A program made the translations under genes and the position numbers. From Acetobacteraceae bacterium (lineage in GTDB: Bacteria > Pseudomonadota > Alphaproteobacteria > Acetobacterales > Acetobacteraceae), in NCBI GenBank assembly GCA_027306955.1, contig DAHUXX010000266.1, positions 1 through 18,906 on the forward strand: DNA of 18,906 nucleotides, read 5' to 3'. The stretch's first letter is position 1; each line of letters starts with the position of its first letter. A model generated the notes under the pieces. That model ran no database searches. It saw nothing but the letters and a program-made list of their open reading frames with translations, and was not told where the DNA came from. Below, piece after piece: positions 8,495 through 15,509 of the stretch.

Positions 8495-8524
8495 GCTCAG
8501 AGCAGCTTGGCTCAGAGCAGCTTG
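8495..8524 (-). repeat. Perfect 15-bp tandem duplication spanning the csp stop codon
   Basis: GCTCAGAGCAGCTTG occurs at 8495-8509 and again, directly abutting, at 8510-8524 (plus-strand reading). The second copy contains the last four sense codons of csp and its TGA. The first copy is a non-coding echo after the stop that repeats the same codons and a second TGA. It looks like a replication-slippage duplication. Confidence 0.9.
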
Positions 8525-8715
8525 AGGTTGGTCGCCGCCGCCTTACCGCGCTCCATCGCGGTGTCGTAGGAAACCTTCTGCCCCTCGTTGAGCCCACGCA
8601 GGCCGGCCGCCTGCACCGCGGTGATGTGGACGAACACGTCCTTGCCACCGTCCTGCGGCATGATGAACCCATAACCCTTCGTGGTGTTGAACCACTTGAC
8701 CGTCCCGGTCGCCAT
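8512..8715 (-). CDS. Cold-shock domain protein (CspA family)
   Basis: This small protein of 67 residues is a single cold-shock domain, a five-stranded OB-fold that binds single-stranded RNA and DNA and acts as an RNA chaperone. It opens with 'MATGTVKWFNTTKGYGFI', with RNP1 'KGYGFI' at 13-18, and RNP2 'VFVHI' is at 27-31. Its length is normal for the family. ATG at 8715 is the start because the domain begins there and GGAG lies 8 bases upstream; upstream in-frame codons to 8868 are leader, not protein. The gene forms its own unit, with a TTGACA promoter near 8875, a leader of roughly 125 bases with hairpins, and an intrinsic terminator at 8469-8436. Many csp genes have long structured leaders. 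Whether this one is cold-induced or constitutive cannot be read from the sequence. Confidence 0.95.
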   Translation of the reverse strand: MATGTVKWFNTTKGYGFIMPQDGGKDVFVHITAVQAAGLRGLNEGQKVSYDTAMERGKAAATNLKLL

Positions 8716-8736
8716 TTCCGTCACTCCGTCATTTTC

Positions 8737-8756
8737 GCCCCGCAACAGCGCGGGGC
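8737..8756 (-). promoter_or_regulatory. Leader hairpin just upstream of the csp ribosome binding site
   Basis: GCCCCGC and GCGGGGC form a 7-bp GC stem with a 6-base loop in the csp transcript, ending 21 bases before the start codon and a few bases before the GGAG site. A weaker 5-bp stem (GGCAC/GTGCC) lies further upstream in the leader. Such structures could tune translation with temperature, but this is not demonstrated by the sequence. Confidence 0.45.
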
Positions 8757-8845
8757 TGGAAACAACCGTGCCTCTGGTCTCTTGAAGGCACCGGACGAAG
8801 TGCCGGGTCGCGCAGCAAGCCGAGCCAAGATGCGATTGCCAAGGT

Positions 8846-8875
8846 AAAATGCCCGCAATTGTGAGCAAATGTCAA
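8846..8875 (-). promoter_or_regulatory. Candidate csp promoter
   Basis: On the minus strand a perfect TTGACA (8875-8870) is followed 17-18 bases later by GCATTT/CATTTT, a poor -10 region at 8852-8846. It lies between the amidohydrolase stop (8918) and csp and would give a leader of about 125 bases. The strong -35 and the local A/T richness in an otherwise GC-rich window support it; the -10 box is the weak part. Confidence 0.5.
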
Positions 8876-8880
8876 TTGCG
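8854..8880. promoter_or_regulatory. Perfect 8-bp inverted repeat over the csp -35 box, lac-operator-like
   Basis: CGCAATTG (8854-8861) and CAATTGCG (8873-8880) are perfect inverted arms around an 11-base spacer. The dyad covers the csp -35 box and most of the promoter spacer, a typical repressor position. The central 21 bases (8856-8876) match the E. coli lac O1 operator at 17 of 21 positions by eye. A LacI-family or other dimeric regulator site is inferred; no such regulator gene is in the window. Confidence 0.5.
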
Positions 8881-8917
8881 GCGATTTTTGTGCCATCAGC
8901 CATCACGATTCCGCTGT

Positions 8918-10156
8918 CTAGATCGCCATCCGTACCACCCGCCCCGCCTGGACGATCCCGGGAATATTCCGCTCCGGTTGGGCAAGAGGCGTCACGTCCT
9001 CCAACGGGTTGCATCCGGTGACGAGCAGGTCGGCGATGGCCCCCTCGGCCACGATGCCGAGCCTGCCCTGCATGCGGATCAGCTTCGCCGCCTCGGTGGT
9101 CGCCGCGGCGAGGATCTCGCGCGCCGGCAGCACGCGCGCGCGGATCGCGAACTCCTCGCTCTGACGGACATGCGTCTCGCCGAGCAGGTCGGTGCCGAAC
9201 GCCATCCGCACACCGGCGTCGCGCAGGATCGAGAGACTGGCGAGGCCGGCGCCGCGCACATCCTCGATCTTCGCAATGGATGCCGGCGGCAGGCCGAGGC
9301 GCGGTCCGTCGGTCGCCAGCGCCTCGTAGGTCACCAGCGTCGGTACCGCGACACAGCCGGCCCTGGCAGCGAGGGCTGCCGTCGGCGCGTCGATGCGGTT
9401 GCAGTGCTCGAGGCTGTGCACACCCGCGGCAACCGCGCGCGCGATCGCGGGCGAGGTGTAGAGATGCGCGGAGACATAGGTTCCGGCGTCCGCCGCCTCC
9501 TCCACCGCGGCGCGCATCTCGGCCTCGGAATAACCTTGCCAGGCGATCGGGTCGGTGGGGCTCGCGACGCCGCCGTTGGCCATGATCTTGATGAACATCG
9601 CCCCTTCGCGCAGTTCCTCGCGGGCGGCGCGGCGCACCTCGTCCACGCCGTCGGCGACGCGCCCGAGCGCGCCGAAATTGCGCCGCCAGCGATGCGGGTC
9701 GTGCCAGTCGTTACGCGGCCGGAGATCGACATGCCCGCCGGTCTTGGACAGCGCCTTGCCGCAGACGACGAGGCGCGGCCCCTCGGCGAGCCCGGCCTCG
9801 ACAGCCTCGGCCAGCGCGAGCGGCGCACCGCCGACGTCGCGCACCGTGGTGAAGCCGCGATGCAGCATCCCCTTCATGATCGGCAGCGAGCGCAGCACGG
9901 CCGTCGCTTCCGGCAGCTGCGCGTTCTGGCCGAGATTCATCATCGAGGCAACGACATGCACATGGCAGTCGATCAGCCCCGGCATCAGCGTGCGGCCCTT
10001 GAGGTCGACGACGAGCCGGTCCGCCGCCGCGACAGGGCGCGCCGCGAGATCGCGGATCGTTCCGTCCTCGACGAGGACATGTCCCTCGATCGGCTCGGCG
10101 CGCGTGGCGTCCACGATGCGGGCATTGGCGAACAGGATCTGTTTCGGTTGGGTCAT
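8918..10156 (-). CDS. Amidohydrolase-superfamily metal-dependent hydrolase (Xaa-Pro/Xaa-Arg dipeptidase or imidazolonepropionase-like)
   Basis: This is a 412-residue TIM-barrel hydrolase, probably cytoplasmic since no signal peptide is seen. Metal-site residues of the superfamily are present: 'DCHVHV' (H65, H67), a candidate carboxylated lysine in 'FIKIMANGG' (K190), H231 in 'SAHLYT', H251 in 'GVHSLEHCN', and the catalytic aspartate D323 in 'FGTDLLGE'. The N-terminal 'GRTLMPGLID' and C-terminal 'GAIADLLV' are the usual small beta-sandwich borders. This arrangement matches the group annotated as imidazolonepropionase-like or prolidase-like, which includes characterised Xaa-Arg/Lys dipeptidases. 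The exact substrate cannot be read from sequence. ATG at 10156 has AGGGAG 5 bases upstream. It starts 9 bases after the stop of the phosphatase gene, so the two genes very likely share a transcript. Confidence 0.88.
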   Translation of the reverse strand: MTQPKQILFANARIVDATRAEPIEGHVLVEDGTIRDLAARPVAAADRLVVDLKGRTLMPGLIDCHVHVVASMMNLGQNAQLPEATAVLRSLPIMKGMLHRGFTTVRDVGGAPLALAEAVEAGLAEGPRLVVCGKALSKTGGHVDLRPRNDWHDPHRWRRNFGALGRVADGVDEVRRAAREELREGAMFIKIMANGGVASPTDPIAWQGYSEAEMRAAVEEAADAGTYVSAHLYTSPAIARAVAAGVHSLEHCNRIDAPTAALAARAGCVAVPTLVTYEALATDGPRLGLPPASIAKIEDVRGAGLASLSILRDAGVRMAFGTDLLGETHVRQSEEFAIRARVLPAREILAAATTEAAKLIRMQGRLGIVAEGAIADLLVTGCNPLEDVTPLAQPERNIPGIVQAGRVVRMAI

Positions 10157-10165
10157 GCGATCTCC

Positions 10166-11026
10166 CTAGCGCCAATCCACGGGCAAACCCAGGGCGCCGG
10201 GTTCGATCACGGCACCAATCGAGGCGGCGAGCGGGCCGGCGACCGCGGGCGTGGCGGCAAGGATCGGGCTACCCTCGCTCATCGTCGGGCCCGCGGTGAA
10301 GGGCGAGATCCGTGCCCCCGCCTCCGCCAGGATCGCGAGCCCGGCCGCGACATCCCAGAGATTGGAGTGCAGCTCCACATAGGCATCCGTGCGCCCGCAC
10401 GCGACATCCATGAGCGCGAGCGCGCCGGAACCGCCGAGCCGGACCGCGGCACCCGTCCCCATGACGGCGGCGAGCATGGCCTGGAACATCGCATCCGGCC
10501 GCCGGCGCGACCAGCCGAGCTCCACCGTCCCCCGCTCCAGCACCGTGGTGGCCGCGACGCGGATCGGCGAACCATTGCAGGTGGCGCCGTGGCCGCGCGC
10601 GGCTGCGTAGATTTCGCCCAGCGCCGGGGCGGCGACCACGCCGAGCAGCGCCTCGTCGCCCGCCATCAGCCCCAGGGAGACGCAGAATCGCGTGCTGCCG
10701 CGCGCATAATTCGCGGTGCCGTCGATCGGGTCGATGACCCAGGTGAGCGCGCGCCCCGGGGCATTGGCGCGCCGCCCGCCCTCCTCGCCGAGGAACCCGT
10801 CCTGCGGGAAGGCCTGCGCGAGTGCCGCGCCGACGAAGCGCTCGATCGCGCCATCGGCCTCGGTCAGCCAGTCCTGCACACCCTTGAGCGTCGCCGCCGG
10901 CGCCCCCGCCCTCGGGCGCATCGCCAGCGCCATGCGCCCGGCCTCCTCCACCAGGCGCGTCGCGACCGTGAGCCGCGTTTCAAGATCACTCGTCGTCACG
11001 CGATCCCCCGTCGTCACATCCGTCAT
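10166..11026 (-). CDS. Inositol monophosphatase family protein
   Basis: This Mg2+-dependent, lithium-sensitive-type phosphatase has 286 residues. The three family signatures are present: 'GEEGG' at 80-84 (metal-binding glutamate), 'WVIDPIDGTANY' at 96-107 (metal-binding aspartates), and 'WDVAAGLAILAEAG' at 224-237. 'LTEAD' at 54-58 corresponds to the usual VTEAD. Relatives act on inositol phosphate, histidinol phosphate, fructose bisphosphate or PAP, and the sequence does not decide which. ATG at 11026 is used. GTG at 10999, nine codons later, has GGGGGA 4 bases upstream and may be the true start, giving a 277-residue protein. The gene is first in a two-gene operon with the amidohydrolase and is divergent from coaE across 57 bases. 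The open frame continues upstream to 11398, but that part overlaps coaE and looks non-coding. Confidence 0.9.
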   Translation of the reverse strand: MTDVTTGDRVTTSDLETRLTVATRLVEEAGRMALAMRPRAGAPAATLKGVQDWLTEADGAIERFVGAALAQAFPQDGFLGEEGGRRANAPGRALTWVIDPIDGTANYARGSTRFCVSLGLMAGDEALLGVVAAPALGEIYAAARGHGATCNGSPIRVAATTVLERGTVELGWSRRRPDAMFQAMLAAVMGTGAAVRLGGSGALALMDVACGRTDAYVELHSNLWDVAAGLAILAEAGARISPFTAGPTMSEGSPILAATPAVAGPLAASIGAVIEPGALGLPVDWR

Positions 11027-11049
11027 GCGTCCATGAGACCCCGTCCCCG

Positions 11050-11078
11050 TTGCGCCGGCAATCCCGTCCGGCCACAAA
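11050..11078 (+). promoter_or_regulatory. Weak candidate coaE promoter
   Basis: TTGCGC (11050-11055) and CACAAA (11073-11078) are 17 bases apart in the 57-base gap between the divergent phosphatase and coaE genes. Transcription would start at about the coaE ATG. Both boxes are poor matches, so this is a tentative call. Confidence 0.2.
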
Positions 11079-11083
11079 GTGCC

Positions 11084-11692
11084 ATGCGCGTCATCGGTCT
11101 CACCGGCGGCATCGGCATGGGCAAGTCCGCGGCCGCGACGATGTTCCGTCGCCTCGGCCTGCCGGTGTTCGACGCCGACGCCGCGGTGCACCGCCTGCAG
11201 GCCCCCGGCGGCGCGGCACTGCCGGCGATCGCACGCGCCTTCCCCGGCACGGTGCGCGACGGTCGCCTCGACCGTGCCACCCTGCGCGCGTGCGTGCTCG
11301 CCGATCGCACGGCGCTGCGCCGGCTCGAGGCGATCCTGCACCCGATGGTGCGCGCCGCGCAGCGCCGGTTCCTCGCGCAGGCCCGCGCGCACGGCCATCG
11401 CCTCGCGGTGCTCGACATTCCCCTGCTGTTCGAGACCGGCGGCGAGAACCGCGCCGACATCCTCGTCGTCGTCTCAGCACCCGGATCGGTCCAGCGCGCG
11501 CGCGTGCGCGCCCGCGGTCGCAGCGACGCCGAGATCGCCGCCATTCTCGCGCGCCAGATGCCGGATGCCGAGAAGCGCCGCCGCGCCGACTACGTCGTCC
11601 GCACCGGGCTGTCGCGCCATCACAGTCAGCGCTATCTGCGCCGCCTGGTGCGCCAGTGGCGCGAAGAAGCGCGACGCAGGGAGGAAGTATGA
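11084..11692 (+). CDS. coaE: Dephospho-CoA kinase
   Basis: This enzyme catalyses the last step of coenzyme A synthesis: ATP-dependent phosphorylation of the 3'-hydroxyl of dephospho-CoA, in the cytoplasm. It has 202 residues, a normal length. The P-loop 'GGIGMGKS' is at residues 8-15, 'FDADAAVH' at 29-36 is the conserved DADxxxH block, and 'LDIPLLFETGG' lies in the middle of the protein; basic 'RQMPDAEKRRRADYVV' is the usual C-terminal lid-side region. ATG at 11084 starts the protein exactly at the conserved 'MRVIGLTGG'; no good Shine-Dalgarno sequence precedes it. Its stop overlaps the dnaQ start by ATGA, a pairing widespread in Alphaproteobacteria. The aroE/maf genes that often precede coaE are not here; instead a divergent phosphatase gene lies upstream. 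Confidence 0.96.
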   Translation: MRVIGLTGGIGMGKSAAATMFRRLGLPVFDADAAVHRLQAPGGAALPAIARAFPGTVRDGRLDRATLRACVLADRTALRRLEAILHPMVRAAQRRFLAQARAHGHRLAVLDIPLLFETGGENRADILVVVSAPGSVQRARVRARGRSDAEIAAILARQMPDAEKRRRADYVVRTGLSRHHSQRYLRRLVRQWREEARRREEV

Positions 11693-12357
11693 ACCGCGCC
11701 GTCCTGCTCGATACCGAAACGACAGGCCTCGACCCGCTCACCGACGACCGCGTCATCGAGATCGCCGGCATCGAGCTGGACGGCGACCTGCCGACGGGCC
11801 GGAGCTTCCATCACCTGATCAACCCCGGGCGCGACGTGCCGGAGGACGCGGTGCGGGTGCACGGCATCACGTCCGACCGCCTGCGTGACGCACCGCGCTT
11901 CGAGGAGATCGCCGATGACCTGCTTGAGTTCCTCGGCAACGGTCCCCTCATCGCGCACAACGCGACGTTCGACTTCGCGTTTCTCGACGCCGAGTTCACC
12001 CGCCTCGGCCGCGAGCCGCTCGACCGCGCGCGCATGGTGGACACGCTGGCGATCGCACGCGCCCGCTTCCCGGGCCTGCCCAACAGCCTCGACGCGCTGT
12101 GCCGCCGCTTTGCGATCGACCTTTCCGAGCGCACCACCCACAACGCGCTGCTCGATTGCCGGCTGCTGGCCGAGGTCTATGTCGAGCTGACCGGCGGGCG
12201 GCAGCGCGGCCTCGACCTCGCCGCGGCGCAGATTGCCCGCGCGGGCCTCGACTACGCCGCCCGCAAGCCGCGCACGCCGCGCCGCATCGAGCCGGACGCC
12301 GAGTCGCTCGCGGCGCACGCGGCATTCGTGGCCAAGCTCAAGAACCCGCTCTGGTAG
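11689..12357 (+). CDS. dnaQ: DNA polymerase III epsilon subunit (3'-5' exonuclease)
   Basis: This is the DEDDh proofreading exonuclease of the replicative polymerase (222 residues). Exo I 'LDTETTGL' gives D8 and E10, Exo II 'HNATFDFAFLD' at 90-100 gives D95, and Exo III 'HNALLDCRLLAEVY' at 151-164 gives H151 and D156, so the catalytic set is complete. The C-terminal tail of about 40 residues after the nuclease domain is probably the part that contacts the polymerase alpha subunit. ATG at 11689 overlaps the coaE stop (ATGA) and is preceded by a strong AGGGAGGA site, so translation is probably coupled to coaE. The 3' end overlaps by 20 bases, in convergent orientation, the readable tail of the HugZ-like gene. 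Confidence 0.96.
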   Translation: MNRAVLLDTETTGLDPLTDDRVIEIAGIELDGDLPTGRSFHHLINPGRDVPEDAVRVHGITSDRLRDAPRFEEIADDLLEFLGNGPLIAHNATFDFAFLDAEFTRLGREPLDRARMVDTLAIARARFPGLPNSLDALCRRFAIDLSERTTHNALLDCRLLAEVYVELTGGRQRGLDLAAAQIARAGLDYAARKPRTPRRIEPDAESLAAHAAFVAKLKNPLW

Positions 12358-12487
12358 AGCGCGCGAGACGGACCAGGTCCTCGCGCACACCGTTCGCGTC
12401 CACCACCGGCTGCCGCCAGGCCACCCGCACCACGCGCTCGCCCGCGGCGAGGTCGCAACCGTCCACGTCGACCGCGACCATGCGCGC
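12338..12487 (-). pseudogene. Readable C-terminal remnant of the HugZ-like gene beyond its in-frame TAG
   Basis: Immediately after the TAG at 12490-12488 the same reading frame stays open for 49 codons to TGA at 12340-12338. It reads 'ARMVAVDVDGCDLAAGE', then 'RVVRVAWRQPVVDANGV' and 'REDLVRLARS'. The pattern of '(W)RM-x-DPDGCDLR', then a hydrophobic-proline strand, then 'LVxLAR' is the expected end of HugZ/DUF2470-type proteins. The stop therefore looks like a point nonsense change (TGG to TAG would give 'GIAWARMVAVD') rather than a natural end. Sequencing error is equally possible. The last 20 bases overlap dnaQ. Confidence 0.65.
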
Positions 12488-13033
12488 CTACGCGATCCCC
12501 GCGATCGCCGCCATCGCCGCGCCATGGTCGGAATTGCAATGCGCCATGATGTCCGCCGCGGCTTCGGCCACCGCGGCGACCGGGGCAGCGTCCGCCAACA
12601 GGTCGCGCGGCGAGACCCGCGCCGCGAGCCCGAAGCCGCCGACCCATTGCGCGCCCGTCACCGCCAGGCGCCACAGCGTGAAATCCGCGAAGCCCGCGTA
12701 AAGCTGCGCATAGGGATGCAGCGCCAGCCAGCGTGCCTTGAGCGCCTCGTCCGGCTCCGGATGCGCGACCGCTTCCACGGAAAGCCGGGGCGCCGTCTGC
12801 GGGTTGGCCTCCACGGCCTCGCCGGCCACCAGCAGCGCGCAGCGCGGCTCCGCGCGGAGCTGCTTCGTATGCACGGAGAGCCCCGACAGGAACAGCAGCA
12901 CCGACAGGTCCGGCGCCGTCGCCGGCGTCACCAGCGCCGCGTGCGGCTGCCCCTCGCTCACCGTCGCCAGCACGCCCTGCCGCGCAGCGCGCAGCAGCTG
13001 CCTCGCCGCCCATACCGTCTCGGCATTTGCCAT
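12488..13033 (-). CDS. HugZ/pyridoxamine 5'-phosphate oxidase-like protein, apparently truncated by an amber stop
   Basis: The reading frame gives 181 residues. The N-terminal 130 or so resemble the split-barrel FMN-binding fold of pyridoxamine-phosphate oxidase relatives: 'GVLATVSEGQPHAALVTPA', 'LLFLSGLSVHTKQLRAEPR' and 'CALLVAGE'. This is followed by 'VGGFGLAARV' and the start of the C-terminal HugZ/DUF2470-type domain, 'IMAHCNSDHGAAMAAIAG'. Relatives include heme-degrading or heme-storing HugZ proteins and uncharacterised flavoproteins. The frame ends in TAG at 12488 where the family continues; with the tail the protein would be 231 residues. ATG at 13033 begins 'MANAETVW', with GAGA about 8 bases upstream. 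The gene is divergent from chvI across 71 bases. A truncated protein might keep the barrel but lose the second domain. Confidence 0.75.
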   Translation of the reverse strand: MANAETVWAARQLLRAARQGVLATVSEGQPHAALVTPATAPDLSVLLFLSGLSVHTKQLRAEPRCALLVAGEAVEANPQTAPRLSVEAVAHPEPDEALKARWLALHPYAQLYAGFADFTLWRLAVTGAQWVGGFGLAARVSPRDLLADAAPVAAVAEAAADIMAHCNSDHGAAMAAIAGIA

Positions 13034-13104
13034 ATTGCGTTCTCTTTCTACCCCTGTTGCGCCATAATGCTGATGTCCCATGCAAGGGACGAAGGAGCAC
13101 GCCG

Positions 13105-13806
13105 ATGAAGCAGACCATCGCCCTCGTGGACGACGACCGCAACATCCTCACCTCGGTGCAGATGACGCTGGAGCAGGAGGGATTTCAGGTCCGCACCTAC
13201 ACCGACGGCGAGAGCGCCTTGCAGGGAATCACCGCGCGTCCCGTGGACCTCGCCGTGCTCGACATCAAGATGCCGCGCATGGACGGGATGGAGTTGCTGC
13301 AGAAGCTGCGCAAGACGTCCTCGCTGCCGATCATCTTCCTCACCAGCAAGGACGAGGAGGTGGACGAGCTGATGGGCCTGCGGCTTGGCGCCGACGACTT
13401 CATCACCAAGCCGTTCTCCCAGCGCCTGCTGATCGAGCGCATCAGGGCACTGCTGCGCCGCAACGAGGCGAGCCGCGCCGAAGGGTCGGGGGCGCTGCCC
13501 GCGGGCGTGCTCACGCGCGGCGAGCTCGTGCTCGACGAGAACAAGCACAAATGCACCTGGAAGGGTGTGGACATCCAGCTCACCGTCACCGAGTTCCTGC
13601 TGGTCAAGGCGCTGGCCACGCGGCCGGGCCTGGTGAAGTCGCGAGATCAGCTCATCGACGCCGCCTATGGCGAGAACATCTATGTCGATGACAGAACGAT
13701 CGACAGCCACATCAAGCGCGTGCGCAAGAAGTTCCGCGCCAGCGACGAGAACTTCAACGCCATCGAGACGCTGTACGGCATCGGTTACCGCTACAAGGAG
13801 GGCTGA
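13105..13806 (+). CDS. chvI: Response regulator transcription factor, ChvI type
   Basis: This OmpR/PhoB-type DNA-binding response regulator has 233 residues. The receiver domain (1-120) has acidic residues D9-D11, the phospho-acceptor D53 in 'LDIKMPRMDG' and the conserved K102 in 'ITKPF'. The winged-helix domain (about 135-230) has 'LTVTEFLLVKALATRPG' and the recognition helix region 'DDRTIDSHIKRVRKKF', and ends in 'YGIGYRYKEG'. Similarity in wording to alphaproteobacterial ChvI/ExoR-ChvGI regulators is strong, including 'NENFNAIETLYGIGYR'-like C-terminal sequence. ChvI controls the envelope, acid and host-interaction response in relatives. ATG at 13105 has AAGGAG 8 bases upstream. chvG follows after 32 bases, making a two-gene operon. 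Confidence 0.93.
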   Translation: MKQTIALVDDDRNILTSVQMTLEQEGFQVRTYTDGESALQGITARPVDLAVLDIKMPRMDGMELLQKLRKTSSLPIIFLTSKDEEVDELMGLRLGADDFITKPFSQRLLIERIRALLRRNEASRAEGSGALPAGVLTRGELVLDENKHKCTWKGVDIQLTVTEFLLVKALATRPGLVKSRDQLIDAAYGENIYVDDRTIDSHIKRVRKKFRASDENFNAIETLYGIGYRYKEG

Positions 13807-13838
13807 GCCCTGGTCACGTTCCTCCCGCGCTGCGCCTG

Positions 13839-15509
13839 ATGCCCGACAGCGGCGTCCTGGTGACGGAAGAGCCGCGGACGCGGGCGCGTCCGCGGCGCCG
13901 GCGCCTGGCCTCGCCGCTGCTGCGCCGCATCCTGCTGGTCAACGCGCTGCCGCTCGGCCTGCTGGTCGTGACCCTGCTCTACCTCGACCAGTACCAGAAC
14001 GGCCTGCTCGAGACGGAGGTCGGCACGCTGCGGGAGGAGGCGCGGATCTACGCCGCGGCCCTGAGCCAGAGCGCCGTGCTGCTGGACACCAAGGGCCAGC
14101 CGCGGCTCGACGCCCAACTCGCCCAGCCGCTGCTGCGCCGGCTCACCGCGCCGACGCCGAGCGCGCAGGCCAAGGTCTATGCGCCGGACGGCACCATTAT
14201 CGCGGATTCCAGGATGCACCAGGGCATCGCCGGTGCGGTCGAGGCCCAGCCGCTGCCGCCGCCAGTGCAGCCCGGCCGGGTGCTCGGCGCCATCGGCCAG
14301 TTCTACGACTGGCTGCTGTCGCTGATGCCGCATCGCGGTGGCGTGCCGGCGCTGCAAAGCGGCCCCAGCGCCGGCGGGCTCGACTGGCAGCCGAACGTCA
14401 AGGAGGAGATCCGGCTCTCGGGCTCGGATTCGTCGCGCGAGATGCCGCCCTATATCCGCCGGACTCAGGACAACCGGCTGCTGATCACGGTGGCGGAACC
14501 AGTCCAGCGCGACCGGCACACGGTTGGGATCGTGTTGCTCACCCGCCAGGCGCGCGAGATCGACAATTCGCTGCTTGCCGTACGGCTCTCGATCCTGGGC
14601 CTGTTCGGCACCGCGCTGGTCTTCAGCCTGCTGCTCTCCTGGTATCTCTCGCTCACCATCGCGCGGCCCATCCTGCGGCTCGCCCAGGCGGCGGACGCGA
14701 TGCGCGAGGGTAGCGGGCGCACCGGCACCGTGCCCTCGGGCCTGCTCGCGCGCAGCGACGAGGTGGGCGAACTGGCGCATGCGCTCTCCGACTCCGCGCG
14801 CGCGCTGTGGAAGCGCATGGACGCGACCGAGCGTTTCGCCGCCGATGTCGCGCACGAGATCAAGAACCCGCTTACCTCCATCCGCAGCGCCATCGAGACG
14901 CTCACGCGCATCGAGGACACGGAGCAGCAGCGCCGCCTGCTCAGTATCATCGCCGAGGACGTGCGCCGGCTCGACCGGCTGATCTCCGACATCAGCGACG
15001 CCTCGCGCATCGACGCGGAGCTGTCGCGCGCCCCCGCGGGCTCGGTCGCCGTGCGACCCATCCTCGCGACCCTCGTGGAGCTCGACGAGGCGACGCGCCG
15101 GCCGGGCGGGCCACGGCTGGAACTGGCGGCGGGCCACGAGCCGATCGCCGTGCGTGCCATCGAGGACCGGCTGGTGCAGGTGCTGCGCAACCTGATCGGC
15201 AACGCGCAGAGCTTCTCGCCGCCGGACGGGCGCATCCGCCTGCATGTGCGCAGCGTCGGGCGCAACGCCGAGATCACCGTGGAGGATGAGGGCCCCGGCA
15301 TCCCGGAGGGAAGGCTCGAGCACATCTTCGACCGTTTCTATTCCGAGCGGCCCGAGGGCGAGCGCTTCGGCCAGCATTCCGGGCTCGGCCTCTCGATCAG
15401 CCGGCAGATCGTCGAGGCGCTGCACGGCACGATCGGCGCGGAAAACATCCGCGACCCCGAGGGCCACGTGCGTGGCGCGCGGTTCACCATCCGCCTGCCG
15501 CTGGCCTGA
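13839..15509 (+). CDS. chvG: Sensor histidine kinase, ChvG type
   Basis: This membrane sensor kinase of 556 residues is the partner of the adjacent ChvI regulator. It has a basic N-terminus, TM1 at about 28-48, a periplasmic sensor region of about 200 residues, TM2 at about 247-270, then a HAMP domain ('TIARPILRLAQAADAMREG'). The dimerisation domain carries H339 in 'DVAHEIKNPL'. The ATPase part has the N box 'LIGNAQSFS', G1 'DEGPGIP' and G2 'GLGLSI'. The periplasmic stretch at 170-215 is low in hydrophobic residues and rich in G/S/P, and probably includes a flexible insert. ATG at 13839 lacks a visible ribosome binding site, so coupling to chvI is likely. In many Alphaproteobacteria hprK and PTS genes follow chvG; here the convergent gyrB follows after 18 bases. 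Confidence 0.93.
   Translation: MPDSGVLVTEEPRTRARPRRRRLASPLLRRILLVNALPLGLLVVTLLYLDQYQNGLLETEVGTLREEARIYAAALSQSAVLLDTKGQPRLDAQLAQPLLRRLTAPTPSAQAKVYAPDGTIIADSRMHQGIAGAVEAQPLPPPVQPGRVLGAIGQFYDWLLSLMPHRGGVPALQSGPSAGGLDWQPNVKEEIRLSGSDSSREMPPYIRRTQDNRLLITVAEPVQRDRHTVGIVLLTRQAREIDNSLLAVRLSILGLFGTALVFSLLLSWYLSLTIARPILRLAQAADAMREGSGRTGTVPSGLLARSDEVGELAHALSDSARALWKRMDATERFAADVAHEIKNPLTSIRSAIETLTRIEDTEQQRRLLSIIAEDVRRLDRLISDISDASRIDAELSRAPAGSVAVRPILATLVELDEATRRPGGPRLELAAGHEPIAVRAIEDRLVQVLRNLIGNAQSFSPPDGRIRLHVRSVGRNAEITVEDEGPGIPEGRLEHIFDRFYSERPEGERFGQHSGLGLSISRQIVEALHGTIGAENIRDPEGHVRGARFTIRLPLA

Noticed and set aside
8849..11083. Long plus-strand open frame leading into coaE (about 745 extra codons)
   Set aside because: It is the antisense of the amidohydrolase and phosphatase genes; the CoaE family begins at the ATG at 11084.
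11027..11398. N-terminal extension of the inositol-phosphatase reading frame
   Set aside because: It lies on the opposite strand of coaE, has shadow-like composition, and would exceed the family's usual length by about 120 residues.
13040..13068. Possible chvI promoter with CATAAT at 13063-13068
   Set aside because: The -10-like box is good, but nothing resembling a -35 box lies 16-18 bases upstream (TTCTCT), so the call is not supported.
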